64,000 nt of DNA. Source: Oscheius onirici. Its lineage: Eukaryota; Nematoda; Chromadorea; Rhabditida; Rhabditidae. The stretch covers positions 9,610,001-9,674,000 of the forward strand of contig OW051472.1 of NCBI GenBank assembly GCA_932521025.1. Direction: 5' to 3'. Below, in pieces: positions 10,673-21,024 of this stretch (positions are counted from its first letter, which is position 1; each line of letters starts with the position of its first letter). The position numbers and the translations under genes are program-made. The notes below the pieces were generated by a model. The model was not told the DNA's origin and made no database searches. It was given only the letters and a program-made list of their open reading frames with translations.

Positions 10673-12439
10673 GTCGTGCAATCTTGCAGATGAAGTCCCA
10701 AGGAAGGATTCTCTCGGGGATTCAAAACTGTTCAAAAAGCACAACAAATTAAGACAAAGTCCAGCTACAATCTCGCACTGGCTTGATCTGAACTGGTCAT
10801 TATCGCCACCGGCGGTTTGTTGTGAGATCAAGAGTCCAACCAAATCTTTTTTTCTTCAAAACTTCAAAGCAATCTAAAAGGCTGATCAAGTAATTTCAAC
10901 GATGCTTACTGGTGTTGGTACAACGATATAGACGGTCAGAAATAGCATGACGAGCATGACAACGGTCAGAAATAAATACGCTGGATCCTCAAAATTTTGG
11001 TTCTAAGTTCTTTGTTTTAATCACATTTTTCAAAATAAAACTTTGAATGGAAGTTCAAAAAGAGTAATGAAATACCGTATATGTATAACGCAATCAGTGT
11101 CAAGTCTTCCCGCGATAGTTTGTTCACTATGGGTGGTCAACTGTTAAGAAAAATATAAGAATCGAAACAAAAAAGCATAGAAACTGTGGCTGGAATGGAT
11201 ATACGGACGGAAAGATAGGTACAGACGACAAACAGACATCCTGAAATGAAATTTAACTTGAAGAGAAGAGAGTTGATCCACCAGGCGTTCAGTTCCGATG
11301 GATCAGACTTGTACTGTCGCGACAGTTCCGCCTTTCTAAATTCATTCTCAATTCTTCTTCGATCTTTGTCCAGATCAGCCAGTGATCAGTCTGTTCCGCG
11401 ACCATTAGATCAGCCAACCTGTCCAAAAGACGTTAAGTTTGCGCTTGAATGACTTCCGAATTCCTCGATGATCTGGTCAGCACCTGGAATGAACTAACTT
11501 GCCTAGCTCAGTGTCAGTACTAGTTTAATATCTCAGTAAGATGACCAGACTTCAATTGAGTAAAGTGAGCAAGATTGGGTTTCCTAAGTTAGACATAAAC
11601 AAATTTAAATTTTTAGTATGGACAGGTACAATCAGTGCAATTGTTAAGAAAGTTATCTTCCGGCTGAAAAAAAGGAGCAAAAAACGTAAGATATGGGCAT
11701 GGATTTACGGTAGACGGACTAGGAAGTTCAGTTTTGTGGCCCATGTTTTGAACCGTATCTTTTCGTGTGACGCGCGTTTTTTTTGCGGAAATGTTACCGT
11801 ATTGACTGACAATCAAGTTTATAGTCCGCTCAGTAAGACCATCAAGCCTTCCAAGTACGGTACCTTCTGTCATACATGTACAAAAGTTTCGCAACGCACA
11901 AAGGTTTGGCCAAAGTTTTATTTCTACAGTACAAAAACAAGGGAGCACTGTGGCTATTCGCTACCATTCCCAATCAATTTATCTTTCCCTATAATTTTTG
12001 ACGGGACTGCTACGAAATAAAACTGTAACGAAATCCATTTTGTTGTAACTCTAAAGAACTGTAACGTTATAGAACTGGAACTGAATAGAACTAAAGGCGT
12101 TTCTAATATCGTAACGTTTCTATTTGGTCACAGTTCTGTGAAGTTACAGTTCTATTTCGTAGCAATCCCATTTTTGACCATTTATCCGATTGTAAAGAGA
12201 CTACTGTATCTAAAAGCCACTCCAAAGTTAAAAATAACCCAAAAGTGCATCAGACCAAAACACAGAATGTCCGATAGATGATGCAGAACATGTTCTTCTT
12301 GTCCACTGGTCACACTCCACATCTGTATCATTCTCTCTTTGCCACTAAATAATTCGATCACTCCGTCGAAAAGCTGCTAATTCGTCCCGCCGCAGGATCG
12401 TAAAATCCTAGGTGGTCAGCTGCTAAGAATAGAGAGAAA
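10673..12439. other. Intergenic between lectin and groundhog genes
   Basis: Several open frames up to about 160 codons occur, without splice context or motifs. The region holds one clear 167-bp transposon (12003-12169). The promoter of the groundhog gene must lie here. No gene supported. Confidence 0.5.
12003..12169. mobile_element. Short TIR element with perfect 9-bp target duplication
   Basis: The ends are inverted: GGGACTGCTACGAAATAAAA on the left, and the right end reads back as GGGATTGCTACGAAATAGAA. ATTTTTGAC is present immediately on both sides (11994-12002 and 12170-12178). A 9-bp duplication and G-start ends fit a Mutator-type non-autonomous element. No coding capacity. Confidence 0.85.
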
Positions 12440-15400
12440 ATGCGTGTCCTCTTCATTCTATGCATTCTACTCTGCTGTCTGGAAGCAAAGAAGAGTCCAA
12501 AGAAAGAACGGCATAAAACTAATCGAATCTTGAAGTGCTCAAGGAGAATTGCTCCAAGTAAGTCACAACTTTGTGTGTTTTTGTCACTTTCCATGGATAA
12601 TGTTTGAGACTTTCAGGAAGATATTCGACACATGTGGCTGGAGAGCTCTGTTGTGATCCGGACCTTGAGAACGTGCTCATGAACATCAGAGAGTTCAGGA
12701 ACGAGACTTTGGGAGATACGGCAAAAGTTAGTACAGTGAACTCTCTCTCTCTGTAACGACATCGAAGGCGCAAATTTGGTGGAACCTATTTTTTTCGTAG
12801 TTTCAGTAAACTTTTTTGTTCAAAAATTGGAATCTAGTAGAGAAATATATGAGGAACAATCTGACACAAGAAATACAAAAAAATTCTCAAAAATGTTGGA
12901 GAAAATCTTCGCTTTTCAATGTCGTTATGGAGAGAGAGTTCACTGTAAACGATATGGAGACAGAAATGTAGACCGTATTGGCTCAGAGATGACACAGTTT
13001 TAGAAGTGGCAGAACAAGTTACACGAAATGTACGATCACGCTTTTGAAGTGATCATCAGTAGTGAAGATTTCGTCGCCACGAGCTACTACCACGGTCAGA
13101 GAATCTGTAAAATCAGAACAAATGGTCTACATGTGATGGCCTACTCGACGCCGGGGAAAGTATAGACTTGCCGCTTCTCTCATTCATCAGACCCTTTAGA
13201 AACACTACAACATCAAAGATCCGGAACTTGAGCGCTGGCTACAAACTGTTGACAATCAAGAGGATCTTGGAGCTGCCTTCGATCCAGGTTACGATCGTGA
13301 AGAATTCCCGGACATTCGTGAGGATCCATTGGCGGATATCAACACAGGGACTCATTGCAAACGAAGACGAAGAGACGGAAATAAGTGCTGTGATCGTCAG
13401 ATGTACCTTTTGATGAAGGCGGCAATGGATGAGCTCTACACAAGTCCTGTCTTCAACACCAGTCGAGAGACTCTCGGAGTTGTTGCCAATGTTTGTTTCA
13501 ACCCTGAGGAACAATAATTAAACAGTCTAGGTGGTTAAGAAGAGAGTACAGGCTTCGTTTGCCCGAGCCATTGAAGTTATATCGTCGCGTGATGATTTCA
13601 CTCTGACTACTTACGCAGTCGGAGACTTTATTTGCAAGTTCAACCGCTTCGGAATCTATGTTTTGGCTTACGAAGCCCCTCATCAGTCGGGTGTGAGTTC
13701 CTTCTTGCATTTAAAGATTCACAAAATCTTACGGTAGTCTTTTGTCAGTCAAAAACTTGTTTTTACGTGAACATACACCAGATCAAAAATCGTTGACCAA
13801 AAGAGACAATGGACTGCACTTTAGGGCTACGAATGATCCCGGTTCTGACGCACCAGTTTCAGTACAATGCCTACGACAAAGAGCGAGAGACGGGCTACTC
13901 GAGTCTGTCACTCTCAGAGTATCTGGGAACTCTGAATGAGACGCTGCCCGGAATGGAGGACTTTGCAACTGGCATCGAATTGGAGTCAGACGGATACAGG
14001 ATCGGATTTCCGAAAGACTCGCACTGTGACCATGAGCGAGAAGATGGTTGGATTGGTGATGAATGAAATGAAACAGAAATTTTTTTAGGAATGAAATGCT
14101 GTCACATGGAGTTGTTTCAGTCTATGCACGGCAGTATCATGGAGATGAAGTCTGACGACTCTTTCAATGTCATCGATCGACGTTTTGTGGCTACTGTGAG
14201 CTTACCGTAAAAGCTCTAATAGAAGCACCCCTGTACGCAATTACGTACGCACTTTTTTTCGGGTTGAGGAAAACTTTTCCCAACTTTCCGAATATTTTTC
14301 CCATACAGATAGACATCTCAGCTACCAAGGAAAAATAAAATATAAATTGAAAAATTATGTCTTCACCCCGAAAAAAATGAGTACGTAATTGCGTACAGGA
14401 GTGCTTCTATTAGAAGAAATACGGTATGTCCAGTCTGATTCCGTCGATTCGATACTTTTTACATGAAATTTTAATTTTTCAGCACATTCGTCGAGCTGCA
14501 GAACTGGCTATAAGTGAACCGCTAGAGCTGATCATCTCAAACACTCCCTTTGCCGTCGCCTCACATCATCGAGGCGAATGTACCTGTCGCTTCAAAGCCG
14601 ACCAATACCACATAATGGCCTGGAGTACTCCAGCTGCAAACTATTCGATTGGAGAAGATCATTTCGCCGATAATGGACATACATCTTTCGTCGGCTGTGC
14701 TGGAAATGTTACAGTTCTAGAAGGAGCAACCTGTTGCAATAGGACGCTACGATTCGCCATTGCTAGGACACTACATGAGAATACGGCTCTGGATTTCACC
14801 AAAATGGACACCAATGAAGTCTCCAGAGTGAGAAAAATACTCTTTTTTTGTTCATCAGAAATATTCAGGCACTGTCTCGGTCAGCTCAATCTCAATTCCA
14901 AGCCAGAGTCGAGACAGTCGTCAGTCGCGGTAATTTTGTATGGAATTCTCCAGAACGACGCCAGACTGACATCACGTGCAAACTGGAACTGTTCCAGTTC
15001 CATGCGCTTATCTTCCAAACCGATATAGTGAGTCACTAAAAGTTAAACAAGGAAAATGACCACAAAAAAACAGAGAGAAAATCGTCTATTTCCAGGATCC
15101 GCTGCCACTGGAGTTCATAGATAGCGATGTAGAACCGAGTCATGGCTTCGAAGGATGGGGTGCAGCGGCAGCAGCTTCTGCTTCAGGATCTTCGTCGGGA
15201 GCTGGAGCACTAGCAACAGCAGCCAAATCGCTGCCCGTTTCAACAAACTTCAACGCTCAGGCGAACAGCAACGTCAATGCCAATTCACAGTCCAATGCTC
15301 AATCCCAATCTCAGTCTCAGTCCCAGTCACAGTCACAGTCACAATCTCAAGCCCAGTCACAGGCTCAAGCTCAAAGTCAAGCTGTGTTGCAGGCACCGAA

Positions 15401-16502
15401 TTTCCCCCAGGGCTTCCAACCATTTGTACCGTATGCTCCAAATGCAAATGTCATTCCCGTCTTGCCATTCAATCTCATCGATGTCAGGCTTGGAAATACG
15501 CTGTATTCAGTTTTCCAATGTTTCTCCGGAGATATTATGGTCACCACACCGACGGGACCAAAGAGAATTGATGAGATTCAAGTGGGAGACCATGTACTGA
15601 CATCAAATCCAGAACATGTGAGTTTTCCTTACATGACTATCTGGTATGTTATGATTTGTTCAAAAAATAGAGAGCTCTACCGTAACCCATTTAATTCGCT
15701 GCGAGACCGAAATAACAACAGAAAACTTGGCTGAGTATCCTATGTTTCCATGTTATAAGGGTCTCGCGCGGAAACAAATGGGTTACGGTCGATCTCTCTT
15801 TTTTTTTGAACAAACCGTAGGAGCTGTAAATTTGGAAAACTATAAAAAGAAATCTTCAGGCCTTCTTCGCTCCGGTAACAATGTGGATTCACCGTGACTC
15901 TTCGATGACTGCAAACTACTTACAATTGGAAACAGCTAGTCGCCAGCTCCGGATAACACCCAGACATCTCATCTACAGAGCGGCAAATTGCGGTCAGTTT
16001 CTGTACAGATGCGAGTAACTCTTTTCTAATTTATAGAGAGCAACACGACGATTGCTTCAGTTCCAGAGCAGGATGAGGTGTTTGCAGAAGAAATAAGAGT
16101 TGGGGACTGTCTTTATGTTATAGACAAGGTTTGTTAAGTCTTGACTTCAAAAAAATCGAAACTTATAGGATTCCTGGAGTCTTGAAAAAGTAATAAACAT
16201 ATCAAGTAGGAGGATCAAGGGGATCTACGCCCCACTTACACCAAACGGTCGGATAATTGTCAACAGTATTGTGGCATCCTGTTTGGCCGAGTTTAAGGAG
16301 CAAGTCGTTATGACGACCTACTTTAATGTGAGTTCTAGCTAGTATTTTATGCTGAGAAGAGTTTCAGCTGGTCAACAAAATCCGGCAGTTCTTCTACACT
16401 GCCAGCAGTTGGATAGTTGGCGGGGAATTTGAATTCCCCTACTTTGTGCCGCTTCTGTGTGAAATGCTGGGAATAATCTTGCCTTCAGTCGGAAAATTCT
16501 GA
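12440..16502 (+). CDS. Hedgehog-related groundhog-type protein: four ground-like repeats plus Hog domain
   Basis: Fourteen exons: 12440-12557, 12617-12726, 13004-13159, 13200-13490, 13531-13692, 13863-14055, 14089-14195, 14483-14827, 14869-15027, 15096-15617, 15860-15992, 16037-16128, 16169-16327, 16368-16502; 893 aa. After a signal peptide (about 1-16) come four diverged ground-like repeats. Their CC pairs are at 51-52, 191-192, 347-348 and 463-464, and each ends in a C-x-(hydrophobic)-A-(Y/W) block such as ICKIRTNGLHVMAYSTP. A low-complexity Ala/Ser then Gln-Ser region follows. The Hog (Hint) domain starts at Cys689 (CFSGD) with a TxxH motif ending at His757 (TPRHLIY). By family knowledge the Hog part self-cleaves before its Cys, releasing the secreted N-part. 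The residue before Cys is Gln rather than the usual Gly. Polyadenylation signal AATAAA at 16552. Intron 7 carries MITE family A, and intron 10 another MITE. Confidence 0.9.
14205..14424. mobile_element. MITE family A, copy 3 (in groundhog intron 7)
   Basis: About 220 bp with the CCGTAAAAGCTC left end, drifted right end GAAATACGG, and TA on both sides. It is inverted in the middle relative to copies 1 and 2. Removing the element plus one TA reduces this intron to about 65 nt, the local norm, so it inserted into a pre-existing short intron. Confidence 0.85.
15655..15814. mobile_element. Foldback MITE, 160 bp (in groundhog intron 10)
   Basis: Two inverted arms of about 60 bp read TTTGTTCAAAAAA then AGAGAG...ACCGTAACCCATTT, facing each other across a short centre. 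It is confined to one intron and absent from the other introns of the gene. No clear target duplication. Family not assigned. Confidence 0.75.
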
Positions 16503-16739
16503 CAAAAAAGTTATACGATAGCTACAAAAATATGTCATATCCATATTGTGCAATAAACTATCTTTTAAAACAAACGAAAGAACATGGCTTTTTTGAAACC
16601 GACCCTTTTACCAAGCTAAAAGATTATACAAATTTCATTGGAAGAATCTCATTATACACAAACACGGGACAATAAATATCACTCTTTCTCTGCTACCCGT
16701 AGAGAGTTTGCCAAGTTTTTGTTGGTGGGTTACTGTAGA

Positions 16740-19700
16740 TCACAAGAGGAGATTTGAGACCGAATTGAATGTGACGAGTGCTACAGCGAATTGGAAGTTT
16801 AAGAATTCCGGAAGCGGCATGACGGCATTCATGATGGCCGCTAGACAGTAGGGTGACCAGAGAAGCAGATTAACTGATAACATCCAGAAGGCCTTGATGC
16901 GGGCCTTCTGCCGGGCCGAGTTGATGGTCACAACCCAGGGCGTGGCAGCTACTGTAGCTTGGGAGGCGCGCTTCTCTTTCAGTAGTTCCTCACTGGGACG
17001 AGTGCTTCCTAGAAAATCAGTCATTTGTTTCTCTTTGTTACTAAATTCGGTATAATTGTCTTCGCCTCTCTTTACGTGTTCTGTCCTCCAGTGTATGTTC
17101 TCAGTCTGTTCTCAGTTCAGTGAATCTTCTGGACGTCTTATCTCTTGACTCCCTTTCAATTTTCGTTCTACCTGTTTCTGCTTATATACTGTACGAATTT
17201 TGGTCTCGTGTCTCTCCATCAGGGTTGAGCGGACGTCCGTGTTCGATGTTCGTTTGTGCCGGACACGAACACGTACAGTCCATGTTCGACGGCGAACATT
17301 GGGAGACGCGGACGTCCGTGTCCGGTTCGCATGACGAACACGAAGGTGCAAAAGTTCGTTGTTCAAGACTCGAACAGAGCTCAAAAGCCGGACGAACACG
17401 GACGCGACGCTGAACATTGTCAAAAAATGCCCATTCTCACAATCAGTGACAAAGTCTAAACTTTTCCATTCTTACGTCTTACGAACTTTGAGACACACGG
17501 ACGTTCGTGTTCTGTTCGACTTCGAACAAAAAATGCTATGTTCGGTCCGTGTTCGTGTTCGCGCAAAAATCCGCTGTCCGCCCAACCCTGCTTTCTATGT
17601 TTGTCTTTGTGGTAATTTGCCATTGTTTACTGACTTTCTTATGTACCTTTCTCTGTCACCTGTCTCTATGTTTCGATCCCTATTTCTAGTTTCACCCTCT
17701 CTCTTCTCGGTCTCTATTTTCTCCCACGCTAATTCTTAGACTTGAAAACCACAAGAATACACAATAATTACCTTCGTCAGACCGCTCCGTCGTGCTTACT
17801 TGATGTGCACTCAATTGGGAACAGCTAGCAGACCGATCACGTGCATCTTCTAAAAATTCTGCGTCAGGATGTTTTTTCTCTTTTACTTACTCGGAGAAAG
17901 CAGACTAACTCCGACGACCATCCCTCTAGTTTCTGATAATGTTCGGGGTCGGATCTTTTTCAACCAACCCGTGAAATCGGTCGACGTAACGGATCCACTC
18001 CTCTCACAGTCATCGATGGCTCCACGTTTTCCGCCTCGGATACAGCAAAATCTGGAAAAGGGGAGCATGATTTTGGATTTGAATAGTAGCAAACCCGCTG
18101 GAAATGACCTCGGTTATCGAGAGAAATTGTCCCTGTTGGGCTCCTTTCAGCAAATAAAGGATGACGGTGTAGCAGAAGAGTTCGCAGAAGTAGGGAAGGA
18201 CACAGAGTGTCGTCAGGTGGACAATGTTGTAGGCCTGAAAACGAGGAATTAAATTTGCATACAGTTTGAATTGGACAAGCGTCTAACTCCAAAAAAAAAA
18301 CCTTTTAATGGGTTCTTGCGGAGTACATGGGCGACTTCATCTATAAACCACAAAGTACAGTAATAATTAGTCAATAACAAAAAGTATCTTTCTTTACTAA
18401 AGTGTAATGGTGTCCGTCTGTCTGTCTGTCTGTAGTGGTGTCCGCAATTGTCGAGACTAGCGTAACATGTCAAGTATTATCATATTAATCTTTTAGCGAA
18501 CGAGATAGTTTTTTGAGGGGAACGCGTCTGGGTGAATCTAAACTATCTAAAGCGCGATGGTGTCAAAATTTGGACGGCCGTTGTTACGTACTTGAGCGCC
18601 GTAGGCGCAAGGGCGGTGAAAGCCGTCGTAGACGGCTGGTAGTAATAATAAGTTAAACCAAAAATTGAGCGATATTTCCTTGAATGTGAAATGTTATTGG
18701 ATGACGGTTGGCGCAGTTTTCTGAGTGGGCAAAAGTTCATAGTTTTGTAGAAGTCTGCTTCAGTACTAGACAGAGAGAAGATATCCATAGAAGATATCCG
18801 AGTGATTATTTTGCCTGACTTTACAATTGCAAGTCATACTTTTGTTATATTTTGTACTACTTTGTACTAATAACTGTACTTTGTGGATTATGGATGAAGT
18901 CGCCCATATACTCCACAAAAACCCTTTTCTTATTTTCTGACGTCTCACCTGTTCAATGTACATCCAGAGCTGCGCCTCTTCCAGGACGCTCTGTTCCGTA
19001 AATTTTGGAGGTTCCAACCAATACTTCAACGTCTCATTATGATGGTAAAGCTGAAAGTTCACAGAATTAAAAAAAACAATCTTCAAACCATAGACGACTT
19101 GTTGGCTCTCATGTTTACATGCGAGTAGTAGTCATGGAGGTAGTCAAGCTGCTCAGTGTGGTCCATTCGGCGTTGTAACCTGAATACATATCTTGTTAGT
19201 TTCTGTAAGGAAGAGGCACCATATGGTTACGCATTGTTCCTTCCCTTCTCCAGGTGAAGAAGTTCCGAAGACGAAGAGTTGTGGAGTGGAACAGAGCAGA
19301 GCCAAAGACCAGGCGGCGATGAGACAGGCTCTTGTGTTGTAAGGTTCTTTCTGGTAACCGAAGGTTTTTTTCTTGTCTCAAAAACCAACCTTTCGACTCA
19401 GTCTACATGTCCTCATCGTTGCCGTAATGTACAGTCTATCAAAGGCGACGAGTACTTGCATGTTGGTAGTCAAATAGAATCCAAAAGCAGAGATGAACTT
19501 GAACATTTTGCACATTGTGTCTCCGGCATTCCACTGAAAAAGAACCCATCCATTATTTTCATTATTTATACACGTGTCATGTTTACGTGACCCCTTTGGT
19601 CATTGCTCAGATGGACCCCCATATACAAATACGGAAATTGCCCTTACCCAGAAGGTCGTAATCCAGATGACTTGGATGGGGGCGTAGAAGAACAGAATAA

Positions 19701-20011
19701 TGAAATCGGCAGCTGTCAAGCTCAACTTGTAAGAGTAGAGACGGGCGGCCAGGATGAGCTTTTTGCGGTCAGTCCGGCAGAGTCGGAAGATGGTAAAGGC
19801 AAAAGCCACAGCTCCGAGAATAATCGACGCTCCGTACATGCATTTTTCAAGCTGAAAGTGTGATTTGCCGCCTTGTTGGACAGTAAAAAGAACCTACCGT
19901 ATATCTCCAATCCATCGGTATGATGACCTCATTGGTCATAATGTACATGCCTCTCTCGAAAGGAGGCAGTCGTGCTATCCATTCCTCTTGTCTCCTCCGC
20001 GCTTCGTTCAT
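16740..20011 (-). CDS. Rhodopsin-class GPCR, peptide-receptor like (GnRH/AKH-receptor type)
   Basis: Nine exons: 20011-19898, 19851-19648, 19533-19390, 19350-19220, 19179-19089, 19050-18949, 18234-18095, 18051-17891, 17008-16740; 451 aa. A TTTTCAG acceptor lies 2 nt before the ATG. Seven hydrophobic segments are visible. TM3 starts with the conserved Cys114 and ends VAFDRLY (Asp138, DRL instead of DRY). TM4 is ACLIAAWSLALL, TM5 is VHLTTLCVLPYFCELFCY, TM6 is FWMLSVNLLLWSPYC, and TM7 has FNSVSN in place of NPxxY. The partner Cys is in EQCVTIW. The loop between TM4 and TM5 is unusually long (about 75 residues). The reading frame stops right after TM7 (NLLL-stop), with no tail; a GT donor just before the stop could instead lead to one more exon near 16600. 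Introns 7 and 8 are inflated by transposons. The GnRHR-like label rests on overall feel, not a search. Confidence 0.8.
17220..17590. mobile_element. hAT-like non-autonomous element (in GPCR intron 8)
   Basis: 371 bp with terminal inverted repeats CAGGGTTGAGCGG and CCGCCCAACCCTG, the CAGxGTTG end style of hAT elements. The flanking octamers CTCTCCAT and CTTTCTAT agree at 6 of 8 positions, fitting a decayed 8-bp target duplication. The interior is rich in GAACACG/CGTGTTC repeats. No transposase. Confidence 0.8.
18310..18924. mobile_element. 615-bp TIR element (in GPCR intron 6)
   Basis: The left end GGGTTCTTGCGGAGTACATG and the reversed right end GGGTTTTTGTGGAGTATATG match over about 60 bp, including GGGCGACTTCATC. 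The interior carries a (GTCT)n run near 18415-18433 and palindromic GCCGTAGGC/GCCGTCGTAGACGGC blocks. No transposase frame, no clean target duplication. Superfamily not assigned. Confidence 0.8.
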
Positions 20012-21024
20012 TTCTGAAAAGTTTAAAGATTGTGTGAACGCTGGAAATTTCAGAGAGGAAAAATGACCAAAAGTGGGAGAGTCAGAGAAGCCTCCTCCCC
20101 CTAATTAATGGCATTGGCAATTTAATCACCCCTGCCCCGACGTCCCGAAAAAAAGCCTCGGATTTCGTGACTCTCATTTCCGCATGAGTTATTGGGCATA
20201 ACCAGCCTATTCATCTGTTTTGGCCTGGAACTTGTTGTGCGGGTATTTCTGGTCGGGTACAGTAATCCGAAGAGGGGAGGACAACAGAGACTACAAATGG
20301 AAGATGATCTTTGAAAGGAGAATATCAAAAGTTCTTGAGGTTCGGAGGAATAGATGGTAGAAAAAGAAAAACATTCAAAAAAATTGTCGCAAACTCACTC
20401 TCAATCGTTCTCTCTCACTATGTCTGTACCAGGAAAAATATAAAAAAAATTTCTAGACATCCGAGATTGTTTTCCTCCAAAATGAAGGAAGATTACAAAT
20501 CCACTTTAAATTGCTCCCAGGTCTCTGTGTGTGTGTGTCTGTCTGTCTGTCGGAAGCTTTAATTGGCAATCAAAATGGAACAATTTGTGCGCACAACTAA
20601 GGGAAAGGAGTTAGTGTAACAAGTTTAGATATGGCAATTTGCAAGTGCGTGGGCTTTGATTATTTTTGACTGGGGATAGTTTCCAGACAGTAGAGAATCA
20701 AGTGCGGATTAGGAATGCGGGAAAGCGTTCAAGGGGGTTTCTATTATAACTTTCGCTCCAACGAGATGATATCACAATTGGAGAACAGGGATAGGGGAGA
20801 ACGTGGAAATAAGGACAGGGAGATCAGCAGGGAAGGATAGGCACACGAAAATTACATGAAGTTAGAGAGACGAAAGGAGGGAAAAATTGGACAGAAGAAC
20901 AGGGACATCATAATTGGTAGAGAAAGAAAAAAACAGATGACGGACAGGGGTACGAGAAAACCGGGAAGGGCAGAGCACATTGCAGATGCAAGGGTGGACA
21001 GAGAGAAAGTGTCGAGAAACTAGA
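20012..21024. other. Intergenic upstream of GPCR, grading into purine-rich DNA
   Basis: No gene seen. A short (GT)n(CTGT)n microsatellite lies at about 20524-20551. From 20750 onward the plus strand becomes increasingly A/G-rich, leading into the minisatellite. Confidence 0.5.

Noticed and set aside
11541-12020. 159-codon plus-strand ORF
   Set aside because: Random-looking basic composition, no splice context, and it runs into the left end of the transposon at 12003.
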